DNA of 64,000 nt from Phoronis australis (GCA_002633005.1 NMRA01000554.1:218282-282281); one strand, 5' to 3'. Numbered from the stretch's first letter, positions 1-13,200 are shown. Notes: generated by a model from the letters alone, not told the origin. Numbers and translations: made by a program.

Positions 1-67
1 TCATGCACAAGAGCTGAAAAGAGGTGATCAGTCAGTCATTTCGCGAATTGACCCAGTCAATTAACTA
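1..67. repeat. Direct copy of 2579-2645 at the gap edge
   Basis: These 67 bases match 2579-2645 with one visible mismatch (cgcg here, agcg there). The copy stops at ttaacta, the same position where the second copy meets the left end of a pogo-like element. The gap begins immediately after. It may be a dispersed repeat or a redundant contig end. Confidence 0.8.
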
Positions 68-886
68 NNNNNNNNNNNNNNNNNNNNNNNNNNNNNNNNN
101 NNNNNNNNNNNNNNNNNNNNNNNNNNNNNNNNNNNNNNNNNNNNNNNNNNNNNNNNNNNNNNNNNNNNNNNNNNNNNNNNNNNNNNNNNNNNNNNNNNNN
201 NNNNNNNNNNNNNNNNNNNNNNNNNNNNNNNNNNNNNNNNNNNNNNNNNNNNNNNNNNNNNNNNNNNNNNNNNNNNNNNNNNNNNNNNNNNNNNNNNNNN
301 NNNNNNNNNNNNNNNNNNNNNNNNNNNNNNNNNNNNNNNNNNNNNNNNNNNNNNNNNNNNNNNNNNNNNNNNNNNNNNNNNNNNNNNNNNNNNNNNNNNN
401 NNNNNNNNNNNNNNNNNNNNNNNNNNNNNNNNNNNNNNNNNNNNNNNNNNNNNNNNNNNNNNNNNNNNNNNNNNNNNNNNNNNNNNNNNNNNNNNNNNNN
501 NNNNNNNNNNNNNNNNNNNNNNNNNNNNNNNNNNNNNNNNNNNNNNNNNNNNNNNNNNNNNNNNNNNNNNNNNNNNNNNNNNNNNNNNNNNNNNNNNNNN
601 NNNNNNNNNNNNNNNNNNNNNNNNNNNNNNNNNNNNNNNNNNNNNNNNNNNNNNNNNNNNNNNNNNNNNNNNNNNNNNNNNNNNNNNNNNNNNNNNNNNN
701 NNNNNNNNNNNNNNNNNNNNNNNNNNNNNNNNNNNNNNNNNNNNNNNNNNNNNNNNNNNNNNNNNNNNNNNNNNNNNNNNNNNNNNNNNNNNNNNNNNNN
801 NNNNNNNNNNNNNNNNNNNNNNNNNNNNNNNNNNNNNNNNNNNNNNNNNNNNNNNNNNNNNNNNNNNNNNNNNNNNNNNNNNNNNN
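68..886. other. Assembly gap (819 N)
   Basis: Run of N. Open reading frames drawn through it are artefacts. Confidence 0.99.
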
Positions 887-2274
887 CTATTAAAACCAGA
901 ATTCTGTAATGTTAAGAGTTCAATCTGAACCAATGTAAGAGTGAGTCAATCTGTGAGCAGCTGATCAAACCACATCGTGATTATGAATGAATGACTGGCT
1001 CACCAGCACAGCACAGCTTGGGCAGCAGAAGCAGATTATCAACCTTTAAGAATTTCTCTGTAATGCAAAACTTTCTTTGCATTAGAAGAATTCCACGGTA
1101 TCGGAAGAATTTCACTGTACTAGGAGAATTTCACTGGCTTGAGAATGTATAAGCAGGCTTTCAAACAGTTTTAGGCAAAAAAGAAGGGGAAAAGAAGGAC
1201 AAATTTTCAAAAAAGTAGGAAGAAAGTAGGAACTGTGAAGTGAAAAGTAGGAACAAGAACAGGCGTTCAGGAGTAGTTTTCATTGATATTTATCAATGAT
1301 GTTCACCTCATGCCACAGACAGTACTAACCATCAGTTGGATAACCAGCAGGTCTTCATTCACCCTTTTGAGTGCAAAAGGTTTGATTGCGCAATTCTATT
1401 GTACATCACCCACCATTGAAGGAAATGGGCGTCTTAAGCTGCACAGGGCTTAGGTCCTGGGGGGGGGGGGTCCAACAGAGAATACGACCCAAAAATCCAT
1501 TTAATTAAAATTTCGAGTGCAACATCCGCTTCAAGTTTATTTCATTCAAATCGACACTCAAATTAAAATGATACGACATAAGATGTGAAAGTGCCTGGGG
1601 TTACTAATTATATGCTTACTAATCAAAACAACCGATTAAAGATTCATTAAACATTTAAGTGCATCAAAAAAATTTTATCCATAAGATTATTAATTAAAGG
1701 CCAATCAACAATTTCTTTAAGTGCAGCAATTTTTTTTTCTAAAAGTTTAGTAACTCTGGACACCACAGCCGCACTCAGCTTCCGACTGGATTTTTCCTGG
1801 GGTCAGCAAATAAGATGGGGGTGTTTGGACCACAAGGGATAATAAGACCCCCAAAAATGAACTTGTATAAAAGAGGAAATAAGACAATTTTGATTACTAC
1901 TATGGATATAACATGTTATTTCAAATAAACAAAAACACATCAGAAGATATGACCAATTTACTCTCAAATACAACAAAAATGAATCAGAAACTAAGTTAAG
2001 ATAACCAAAAATGTCTACTCACTACTCTAAAAACATAACTTAGACAGAAATTTTAGAGCAGTGAGAAAAAAGTAGCAAAAGGTAGGAAAAATTAGGAATT
2101 TCAGAAAAAAAAAATAGAAGTAGGCACACGCCATAAAGTTTACAAAAGCAGGAACGCTTGAAACGCCGACACGTGGCATGACGTATGTATCCCCTAGCAT
2201 GTGCAGTGTGAAAATGGTGAGTTAACGATTTTGGGAACTGAACGAGGGACTACTCGAAGAAAAAGTTTGATAAC
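887..2274. other. Non-coding stretch, no gene recognised
   Basis: AT-rich sequence with a G-run near 1459-1470 and several A/T runs. I see no ORF with protein-like composition, no RNA gene and no clear terminal repeats. Confidence 0.6.
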
Positions 2275-2470
2275 GGGAGTATTTATTTGAGCTGGAAGGA
2301 ATTAAATACATCGACCGCCTCCTAAGGTGTTCCTCTGTGTGCAAAAGGTACTTCTAACGTGATTTTGATGTTTTAGTCAGTGCGAGGCATAATTCGCCCA
2401 AAAAGCTTCCGGCGCATGAAGTGCCTATAGGAGCTCCATCATCTCTGCTGGCTCTGCCAGCAGCATTGTC
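2275..2470 (+). repeat. Dispersed repeat, copy 1 (partner at 55072-55268)
   Basis: About 200 bases align end to end with 55072-55268. Shared blocks include gagtattt...ttgag-tggaag, aaggtgtt, aaaggtac, ttagtcagtg and aaaagcttcc. Divergence is substantial, so the copies are old. No coding capacity is evident and I cannot assign a class. Confidence 0.6.
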
Positions 2471-2645
2471 TAGAATTTGGGTTAAAAAGGATACTTTAAA
2501 AATGTTCTGGAAGGTTGATTGTATGGCATTGTTTACCATCTACTATATGGCTGTTGATTTACAGTACTGCCAGGTTTGTCATGCACAAGAGCTGAAAAGA
2601 GGTGATCAGTCAGTCATTTAGCGAATTGACCCAGTCAATTAACTA

Positions 2646-3455
2646 CAGTCAAGTGACCTAATTATCGGACGTTTTGGCACATTTTGCATTATATTTAATT
2701 GAAAATACTACGGATTGTTGTAAATTCTTTGGTGAAATAAAGACTTACCTTCACGGAATTGTTCTGTTACTATATTTTGTCACTGAAAGCCACATTTATG
2801 TTCCGACTGATCTTTAAAAAACACAACAAGCAAACCTTCAGAGAACCTAAATATCGGACACCATGTTTCCCCATATGCCACACTGCTGAAAACTGACTAA
2901 CAACGTAATGGCCGCGGGCACCTTGTAGTCAAATTTCAGCTCGCGTGTTTTGACATATATGCTGCTAGAACACAGGTCCATTCACAACAAAATTATCCAT
3001 AAAATGAAATCTGATGACGACGCCAAGTCGTTTCGATGAATTAGTGCAGACGACTAAAGCACGTGCAAAGTCACTGCAGTTTTTGGCTTCTTGATATGAC
3101 ACCCGTACGTGCGCGGTCGGGGTTTGATTTGAGTTTAAAAACAAATGAAAAAATGGAACAGTGACATATTGTCAGTTCAATGAGATGGTTTCGTTGTGGA
3201 AAAAGATTTTATTTTCAACTTTATAACCGATTTATGTGATCGTCCATTTTAGGCCGACTGGGGGGGTCTCAATTGCACCCTCTCGGAGAAATCAAAACGA
3301 GGCAACGCTGTAAAAAAAACGAGACGGTGCCGGACACTGACTGCATTACAACGGAACAAAAACTGGTGTCATTTAATTCTCAGATTATGCTTCAAGTAAG
3401 ATTCTATGAAATGTCCAATATTTAGGTTCCATCCAATAATTAGGTTCACTATGTG
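2646..3455. mobile_element. TA-flanked pogo/Tc1-like short element
   Basis: The left end reads TA then CAGTCAAGTGACCTAATTAT. The right end, read on the minus strand, is CACATAGTGAACCTAATTAT, also next to TA. The ends are inverted repeats of about 25 bases bounded by TA, the target preferred by Tc1/mariner/pogo elements. The 810 bp length and lack of a transposase ORF point to a non-autonomous copy. The right 350 bases recur at 56679-57012 in the opposite orientation. Confidence 0.65.
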
Positions 3456-3723
3456 TAGGCGACCAGGTCAATTTTAAATTACCGTGGCCAATCCTATTCA
3501 GTTCTATTTTTTGGCACACTTGAATATCCCCGATTGATTGTATATTTCTTCGCATGGATAGCTTGTCAAATTCCTTCCCCAACTGATCCAGACCAAGATA
3601 ACTTTTTTCTCCTTCCCAATCAGAAAAATTTACACTACATACAGAAACTTGAGAACCTGCTTCGGCCGCTTGGCTGTGCCTGTGATGTGAAAGATCACTT
3701 GAGTTGAGAAGCCGGATGGACAT
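3385..3723 (-). CDS. Uncertain 112-aa ORF that runs into the pogo-like element
   Basis: An ORF starts at 3723 and ends at 3385 on the minus strand. Its first 89 or so codons lie in unique sequence and have a mixed, protein-like composition (for example SDWEGEKSYLGLDQLGKEFD). The last 23 codons lie inside the right end of the 2646-3455 element. I recognise no domain. It lies head-to-head with AMN1, whose start is 433 bases away, so it could be the first exon of a divergently transcribed gene, with a possible donor near the GGTAAT at about 3480. It could equally be a chance ORF. No function is proposed. Confidence 0.3.
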   Translation of the reverse strand: MSIRLLNSSDLSHHRHSQAAEAGSQVSVCSVNFSDWEGEKSYLGLDQLGKEFDKLSMRRNIQSIGDIQVCQKIELNRIGHGNLKLTWSPTHSEPNYWMEPKYWTFHRILLEA

Positions 3724-4156
3724 ATTGTATCAAAGTTTTGTGTGATTTACTTCACTAACTTCATATCAATCTGATTTTTTCATGAGAGTAAAGCTTCTTG
3801 GACAATCTGAACTTACCTTATTTTGGCCAAATGTGCGTAAACGCTTAAAAATTGCTTGAATATCAGACTTATTTGGCACATCCCCCATTATTTCTTTCCG
3901 AGTGATGACGTTATAATGTCACGTGATATATGTGCCGAGGAAATCATCGAGTGACAAAATGATTGGTTAGTTTTCTTTTGTCAGGTCTCAAAGACTGAAG
4001 AAACAACAACTCATCTCATCCAATATAGTTCTCATTTTGAGCCTCCTATCCACGAATAAAAGAAAATAAATGGTCCAAATGATGCTAATAGTTTTTAAAA
4101 ACAACTCCTAACTGGTTATTTGATTAAACTAGATAACCTACAAAAAACCCACAAAA

Positions 4157-4227
4157 ATGGCGGATGGTTGGCTGATCGGAGACTCTCAACATTTGTCATT
4201 CGACATCGTTTCTTCTTTACTTGAGAT
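4157..4227 (+). CDS. AMN1: AMN1 coding exon 1
   Basis: The initiator is in the context acaaaaATGG. The exon codes 23 residues (start [12 protein letters not shown], end SSLLE) plus AT of a split Met codon. The donor is GTAAAG. The 1.4 kb intron that follows has no recognised feature. Confidence 0.85.
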
Positions 4228-7200
4228 GTAAAGTGTTCCGTTTTAAGTTGCAATATAGAAAGTTCATAGTTGTAGTCAGACAGGCTTGGTGCAAAGCTGT
4301 ATAAATATGCAGGCTTTCAAATTGGAACTATCTGAGTTAAAAATAGCAAAACAAAAATCAAAGCCAATAAATGTTGGTTGGCAATATTCAATGTCATGAC
4401 AAAACTTAATTTGGTTTTCGCCATGAAAAAATGCCGTTTGTTCATTATTTGGTAAAAGTGGGAGTAAGTGGGTTCCTCTTCAAAATGGTTATCTGGGACC
4501 TGTTGCACTGAATAATGGACATTGCCTTAGCTTAGAGTGAAAACTGGTTCTCAGCAGCCATTTCCACTTTTACCCATTATTCTGCAAATTCAAGATTGTG
4601 GAGTGATCATATGCTCTTACTAAGCACTATTTGAAATTTTCGCCAATTTCTGTTTTCGCCCATTCTTTAATACTGTTTTTTCACAAGACGTACTGCTTAT
4701 ACAGTTCTCTATAAATTACTTTGTTATTAATTTTGAGTTCTGTGGAAATTTTGCATCAGCAAAGTTGTCGTCGTGAGCTCCCAAAAGATGATTCTCTACC
4801 AAACCAAAAATTGAGCAAATGGCGCATGTGTGTGTCACGAGCATACTGTTTTGAAATCAGTGTTTGACTTTTCTATGTTACAAAGTTAAGTGGGAGTGTG
4901 TTTCAGGAAACAGCGTTAATCAAATTGTTATGGTTGTAACGAACAAGGTAGGTGTGTTTTGAATGTCGGAGTTGAAAAAACTAATACACAGTTGGGCATG
5001 CTATATTTTTTGCAAATCTTGTGAGAAGGCTGCCATTGACGTGTTGGCAAACTGAAAAAGCAAGGTTGTCTTAAATTGACAATTTTTTATCCGTTGTTCC
5101 GTAGTTGGGTAAATCCAGGCATGCATTCCACAAGGCCTGAGAGGGAAGACTCTCACTCACAAGAATTCACAAACATATACGAAACAATGAAAATCGGTTG
5201 AAGCGGGAGACGCAGCCAATGCATAGGTCATCCACACAATGCAAGGATTGTTGCATGCCGATTACACATGACTGATGCTTTGTTTATTGCTACCTTTAAA
5301 TCTGTTCGACTTAACTAATATTTACATTGCCTGCGTACGATTTGCTATGTGTAGATGCTGGTGGACCATAGAATCTAATTTGGTTCCGTGATTTTCTGTT
5401 GATAAGCCCATTCGATGAAAAACGCCCATATAGACTTTCCGTTTACACCCTTCCTTTTCCGTGTAAACACCCGGGCATTTATTGGGTGTTACTAAAACAA
5501 TTTACAATTTTCATTTTCCGAATACACGCCCATGGGCTTATCTACGAAAAATCCCGGTACAAAGCGTGTTAACTCGTCAGTTTTCTGATATTGACATTGA
5601 TTTGTTTCAGGTCATTGTTGTGTGTTGTAAAACAGCTTCCAAATTTCATTAATGATTTGGAGAAACTGCCTACTAATGTCAGAGAGAAACTGCTCAACTT
5701 GATAAGCAAAAGAGGTTTGATCACCGACGACAACTTACCTAAGGTATAGACCATGAAATATGGATTAGTTTGGCCAGTTTCATGTAATTTACTGTTTGGT
5801 AATGTTTTCTTTTGCACACCTTTCTCCCATTTCAATGTTTTGTACTGCATCAATAGCCTTAAATCCCATGTTGTTTGTTTATGAGCCTAGCTCTTTTAAG
5901 GAGATTCAGAAGGAATCTTACTTTTTGGGGGTCTTCCTGTGGTTATTGTCTTTTTTATTTTTAAAAAAATTTTTGATTGTGAGTTGTTATTGTTTTGCCG
6001 ATTGCTGAAATTTTCAAGTCTTCATTTTCTCATATATGTTTCAGGTTGTCCACAGCCAGGTCAAAATGCTAGATTTGAGCGAAAGCAGGGTTACCGATAA
6101 TGCTTTTGATTGTCTGAAACACTGCCAACTGCTGAAGAAGATAGACCTCAATTCAGCCAAAGAGAATCGAACAGAAATCACCAGTGTGGGTGTAGAGAAG
6201 CTGGCACTGGCCTGCAAGAATCTGCAAGCGTTGTATCTGCGCCGCTGCGTTAAGATAACGGACACTGGTGTAAAGGCGGTGGCACAGCATTGTCCACAGT
6301 TACAAGAATTGAACATCGGAGGTTGCACCCTGCTAACAGATGTTTCCCTACAGGCTCTCGGAAAAAACGCAAAGTGTTTGAAGAATATCAGGTTTTCATC
6401 AACAAATGCAAGTATTGAAATACTCGAGCATAGTTCTGTATTATTTGTTACACAGTCGTCACGCCTTTTAACTTGAAGTATTAACTTCATCTCATCCGTT
6501 TAAATAAATTTAATTACTGCAAAAATACACACAGTCAAACCTAGTTACAATGCACATCAAGGTAACTGGGAAAGGTGTACGTTAAAGGCGAAGGCAACCT
6601 TTTTTCATGTCACTTTTAGCAAAAATAAGGTCTGTTGATTATCCCAGACATATTTTTCAGTTAATTACAGCTTTTCGTAATTTAATTAATTTCTCGTCCT
6701 CTACTCCGGAAGTGACGTTTTGGGAGGCAAGAATTTCGGGCCAATTTCTTTTCATACAGTCAGACTGTGAGAGCTGTCAAGTCAGTTATTGTTCTACCTC
6801 GGATGTGATAAGTTCGGTCGTCGTTTGCTTTTGTTTACAAGTCAGTCAACATGCCACGCTGTTGCTGCGTACCAGGATGTACTCATTATTGTCTCACACA
6901 CACTTTGGGTACCTTGCATTGCTTTCAAAAGGATGACACACTTCACCGTACTTGGCTACCTCGTTCGTGTGAAGAACGCAGCGTTACCCGCTCACACAAC
7001 GTACAAAGCAGTGGCAAGCATTTTCAGCCGTCAGATTGCGATAGAGATATGTACGCTGAATTGATGAAGGTCCCTGCGAAACAACGCCTGAAGAAGGGTT
7101 CCATACCGTCCCTGCTGATTCCCGGCAGTGCCCCGTCGCCACCCCCGAGAAGTGCGTTTTTGAAGCGAGAAGCCTCGCGAGCTGTGGCCACTATAAACAG

Positions 7201-10200
7201 TGACTGGAGGCACTTAGTCGTCTACTGTCATCCATGCCTCCGAACGTACCCCATAGCGTGCAATTCCAGGAACTAGCAGTGATTCCCTGTGTGTTGTTGT
7301 CTCTAGCCCAGAGCCTGTAAGCAGCCTTGCAGCGATGTTGAGTAGTGAGAGTGAATGCAGGCCCAGTTTGATACCCAGTGAAAAGTATAGTTTGTCATCC
7401 AATGAACAGATCGCTGAGCCTAAGTTTGTTAAGTTTATTGAGGACTTGTATTGGAGCTAGTTAGAAGGTGCCACGTGTGTGACGTGGGAGTCGCATGGCG
7501 GGACTTTGTAAGCAGTTTGGGTGCTCAAGTCACCATCCACTGGTAGTGTGTCGCGGTACACTCGGGCAAGTGGGACAGTTCTTCCCCTGTACGCAAGACG
7601 ATAATGAGTACATCTCGGTAGGCAGCAACACCGTGGCATGTTGACTGACTCGTAAACAAGAACAAACGACGACTGAATTTATCACCACCGAGGTAGAACA
7701 ATGACTGACTCAACTGCTCTCACAGCCAGACTTTATGAAAAGAAATTGGTGCGAAATTCTTGCCTCCCAAACCGTCACTTCCGGAGTAAACGACGAGTAA
7801 TTAATTAAATTACGAAAAGCTGTAAATAAGTGAAAAATATGTCTGGGATAATCAATGAACCCTATATTTGCTAAAAATGACATGAAAAAAGTTTCTTTCG
7901 CCTTTAAAGGAAAGTTCATTGTTACGTGCTGGGTGGACTTAGGTAAAATGGAGACTATTAAGGTTGTATGTTATATCACTGAAAGTTCGAAACAGGGTAT
8001 GTTACATTCAGGTTCAGCTGTAGTGTTTGCAGGTTGGAGGACCAGTCTGCTGACTGGACCCACAAATGGTGTGTCCTTACTTGTTCACCTTAGAAAATAC
8101 TGTGGTTAGACTTCTAATCCACCTCCTGGACCAAGCATCAATAAGCCAGCTCCGTCAAACTTATGAAGACATTGTTGCAACACTGGGGAAGGTTGTAGTA
8201 CTCTAGTGGCATGATTCATGGATACTCAGCCAACTGACCTTTTTGTGTATAGGGATTTGTGATAAATCTTTCATTTTCACCATTGTTTGTTGATGGAAAT
8301 GTAGGCGTTTCTCTGGTTGTCTGCTTGCAGTGACCCACTTACTACATTTCATTCATTCTGGTGTATCTCTGTGAAGGTAAATCATTTGGTACCACAACAA
8401 CTTTGAACAGTTCTTGGTCTCTGGCCGAGTATCATTTTGTTGGATTTACGAGTCTAGTTCCTAGATTTCATACCTGGCTGCTGTGTTTAAAACTTCTGGC
8501 CATAGTATTCGGAGGTCCATCCACAGTATGTCTGACTCTGTATTTTTCACTGTGACAAGAAGTTAAGTGATTTGTACACAAAGGTTTGATATTTTTACTT
8601 GAAATTGAGACTTTGTTTCTCAAATGGAGTAAGATTCATTTTGCGAAAAGTTTTGAAAATAATGATTAATAAAACAGCTTTCTAGTACCCAGTTTTTTGT
8701 TGTTACTGTAGTTGTTGTAAATAGTTGTTGGTGTGCGACTCTAGTCATTGCCGTAGCTTGCTACTCTTCATGTTCATTTACAGGTGACAGACCAAGGTGT
8801 GATCGACTTAGTCAGTGGTGATTGTAATCAGTCACTGGAGGAGATTCACATGGACAGTTGCAAGAGTCTGACCGACGATTCAGTCGAGGCTGTGTGCCTG
8901 TATTGTCAACATATAAGCATCCTACTATTCCATGGCTGTCCACGCATGACTGGTACGTGTCTTTTTATGATTGTTATCTCTTCAAAGGAAGGCACTGCTT
9001 GTTACAAGGGCAATCAACACATTCATGTTGTGAACGTGCAGCTACTTAGAACAGAATATGACAGACATGGGAAATTTCATTTTTTATTTTCCTCATGAGA
9101 TTCCCCAAATATGGTTTCTGTAGGGACAAGACTGTGCATTTAGTGAAATACCTACAAAACTACACATTTTAACTTGGTAAAAGTATATTTTCTGAAAGTA
9201 GAAAGCTTACAGAATTTTCATGCGCCCACATATTTATATGTAGTCGCATATTGCTGTCATCTCTGTCTGGGTGTCCGGAGCTGTATCTCCTAAACCCCTT
9301 ACAGAATCTTTATGAGATTTGGCAGACGTATTCCTATGAAGTTGACGACAGATGACGACCTCTCTGACTACAGGTGTGCAACCTAGTGGCAATTTTAGTT
9401 TTTTACGCCTACCTCTGTATCTTCGGAAGTCCTCAACGGATTTTCATTAAATGTGGCAGTTATGCATGTATTAGTAAGATGATGCTATTCTCCCGTTTTC
9501 TGATACATTCAAGATGTTTTGCGTCACCTAGTGACCATTTTTACTGTTTTCGAGTCTTTTTTGGTGTCCGCCCTTCTATCAATCAAACTGCTCTAGGGAT
9601 GATTTTGAAAATTGGCATTATGTTCTTACTTTGAAAAGGGTGGCTGACGACGATTTTGCGAGGACTTCGACTACTGTCAGTGGCACCTCCTAGTGGCAGT
9701 TATGTTTTTTGCGCCCATAGCTGCATCTCCTAAACACACTGCAGGATGTTTTATTAAATTTAGCAAATGTACTCATATGAAGTTGACAACGGACGACGAC
9801 TTTCAGACGTATCTGACGAANTGGTACCACAACAACTTTGAACAGTTCTTGGTCTCTGTCCGAGTATCCTTTTGTTGGATTTAGGAGTCTAGTTCCTAGA
9901 TTTCATACCTGGCTGCTGTGTTTAAAACTTCTGGCCATAGTATTCAGAGGTCCATCCACAGTATGTCTGACTCTGTATTTTTCACTGTGACAAGGAGTTA
10001 AGTGATTTGTACACAAAGGTTTGATATTTTTACTTGAAATTGAGACTTAGTTTCTCAAATGGAGTAAGATTCATTTTGCGAAAAGTTTTGAAAATAATGA
10101 TTAATAAAACAGCTTTCTAGTACCCAGTTTTTTGTTGTTACTGTAGTTGTTGTAAATAGTTGTTGGTGTGCAACTCTAGTCATTGCCGTAGCTTGCTACT

Positions 10201-13200
10201 CTTCATGTTCATTTACAGGTGACAGACCAAGGTGTGATCGACTTAGTCAGTGGTGATTGTAATCAGTCACTGGAGGAGATTCACATGGACAGTTGCAAGA
10301 GTCTGACTGACGATTCAGTCGAGGCTGTGTGCCTGTATTGTCAACATATAAGCATCCTACTATTCCACGGCTGTCCATGCATGACTGGTACGTGTCTTTT
10401 TATGATTGTTATCTCTTCAAAGGAAGACACTGCTTGTTACAAGGGCAATCAACGCATTCATGTTGTGAACGTGCAGCTACTTAGAACAGAATATAACAGA
10501 CATGGGAAATTTCATTTTTTATTTTCCTCATGAGATTCCCCAAATATGGTTTCTGTAGGGACTTATTGACCAGAGTGTGCATTTAGTGAAATACCTACAA
10601 AACTACAGATTTTAACTTGGTAAAAGTATATTTTCTGAAAGTAGAAAGCTTACAGAATTTTCATGCGTCCACATATTTATATGTAGTCGCATATTGCTGT
10701 CATCTCTGTCTGGGTGTCCGGAGCTGTATCTCCTAAACCCCTTACAGAATCTTTATGAGATTTGGCAGACATATTCCTATGAAGTTGACGACAGATGACG
10801 ACCTCTCTGACTACAGGTGTGCAACCTAGTGGCAATTTTAGTTTTTTACGCCTACCTCTGTATCTTCGGAAGTCCTCAACGGATTTTCATTAAATGTGGC
10901 AGTTATGCATGTATTAGTACGGTGATGCCATTCTCCCGTTTTCTGATACATTCAAGATGTTTTGCGCCACCTAGTGACCATTTTTACTGTTTTCGAGTCT
11001 GTTTTTTTGTGTCCGCCCTTCTATCAATCAAACTGCTTTAGGGATGATTTTGAAAATTGGCATTATGTTCTTACTTTGAAAAGGGTGGCTGACGACGATT
11101 TTGCGAGGACTTCGACTACTGTCAGTGGCACCTCCTAGTGGCAGTTATGTTTTTTGCGCCCATAGCTGCATCTCCTAAACACACTGCAGGATGCTTTATT
11201 AAATTTAGCAAATGTACTCATATGAAGTTGACAACGGATGACGACTTTCAGACGTATCTGACGAATGCTGTGCCCCCTAGTTCCTTTACAGATTTTTATG
11301 AAATTCAATAAATAGTTTCTATTAAAAAGTCCTATTTGTCGACAGCCCCTCATGCAAAAGTGGAACACTCTAAAAACAATTCCTAGCTGTGAATCCCATC
11401 TTTGATATTTTGCTCCTAACTTAGCCATGCTATAAACATTCCCACTAAATAAGATTGGTCCTAACCCCGCTTGTCAAGGTAAACGGTGGGGTTTGGAAAA
11501 TTGAACTAGACCGTATTTATCCACCTTGGCCGAGTCGCGCTCGGCTCACGATCAAAAGGATGCCGCCAAGCTGCTCTCTTCATCGAGTCACGAGCGAGGA
11601 TAATTGGCTACGCTCATCCGGATATGATCAGCTGATTACAATCTAGCTAGCAGACTGTACTTTTTATGGAGAGAGTTTTACGTAGTTTTTACAGTAATAT
11701 TTGAAAAGAGGAGCGAAAACACATATGAGTACAACTTTGAATTTTTCAAATCGGCCCAGGATAAGAGATTTTGCAACACAGCAACACTCACGATTAGTTT
11801 CATTCGGCGCCCACGAATACAAAAATATAGGACCCAAGTTATTTAGATTTTGGAACACATGCATTGCAATATTCAAAATACGTTTGTTATGAATCTTACA
11901 AGCTGTAATTTCATTGTGCTCATTCAATGTCATCCGTCAAATCGGCAATTTCCGAGATGTGATCTGCGGCGTGCGGGTATGTGTACAAAACACGTGATTG
12001 TTATGTTTCTGAAGTACGAAAATTAAGAAACTTTAGCATGCCGTTATTATTGACAGGGACACGATAACACGAAATTGGATTTTGACTATAGTCTTGATAC
12101 AGCGAGCTGGCTGGCCACTGCGTCAGTGTCTCCGTTAGACCCAGAAATTTCACACAGCCCGGGTAGTTCACCTCATCCCCAACATGTAGATCGAGCCTGG
12201 GACTATTAATACTCCATGGTAGAGCTAACGACCGTCGGCCTGTACACACAAAATCTGTGAGTTACCCAGCTCTGACCTTGCACGTGGCAGCCGTTTAAGT
12301 GAAAAACAATCTAGTAAATGCCATTTTCTTGCATAATCCTCCGCCTTTTGTAACAAAAAAGTCTGAGATTTTTCTCGTGTAGTGTGGAGTACGATGTAGC
12401 GCAGATTTGGACTTAATCGCATTTAATCTGGACTCCACATGAACTTTAAAAATTGTAGAACATAAGGAAGATTTCAGGTAATTTGTTGAGTCGAAACTAT
12501 ATTTTTATTCAAGAGTTCAAGTTTTCCTATTGACAATCGCGCCTCAGCGACGCATCATTCGGCAAATTTTCGCCCTGTGATGAGCACAATTTTTTGAAAA
12601 ATTATCGTAATTTAACAACGGAAGTTGATAGCAATGCACCACAATTTTGTAGAAAGACTGGCATAGGCTACAAATACGTCACAGAGCGTAAATTTGATGA
12701 ATCCTAGCTTCTGATTTTACCCGTTTGGGAAACCGGGTTTCAACTGCCGTAGGCTACAATAAGCATCCCGTCCCCGTGAAATGAATTTTTCTAAGCGTTT
12801 ATTAGAGCCAATACAGTATACAGCTTTCCACCAAGGCTAGGTGATGCTACGACATTATTCTTTATTGCATTAGTAACTGGTCTTGGCTAATTATCATTTT
12901 ATGGCCTGGTCATCCATTCAGCCAAAAGTAGTTCCAGAGGTGGCTTATCAGCCAATTATTCACGCACGCTGACTCGCAATAGAAGCCTGATAAGAGTGAA
13001 GGTGGATAAATGCAGTGTTCCTACAGTTTCTTGTGGTAGTGGATGTGTTCACGACAGGGCCAAATTTGGAGATTTTCTAGGGTCATACATAACCTTAACC
13101 ACAGCAACTATCAGACAATGCATTGAGAATTTGTGGGCATTCACAACAATATTGGAAGCTCTGGAATTATGAAAAACTTCAGCTTTAACTGTTATTTTTG

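Noticed and set aside
24-933. ORFs of about 290 codons on both strands at the window start
   Set aside because: They consist of N.
6041-6490. Minus-strand 149-codon ORF
   Set aside because: Shadow of AMN1 exon 3.
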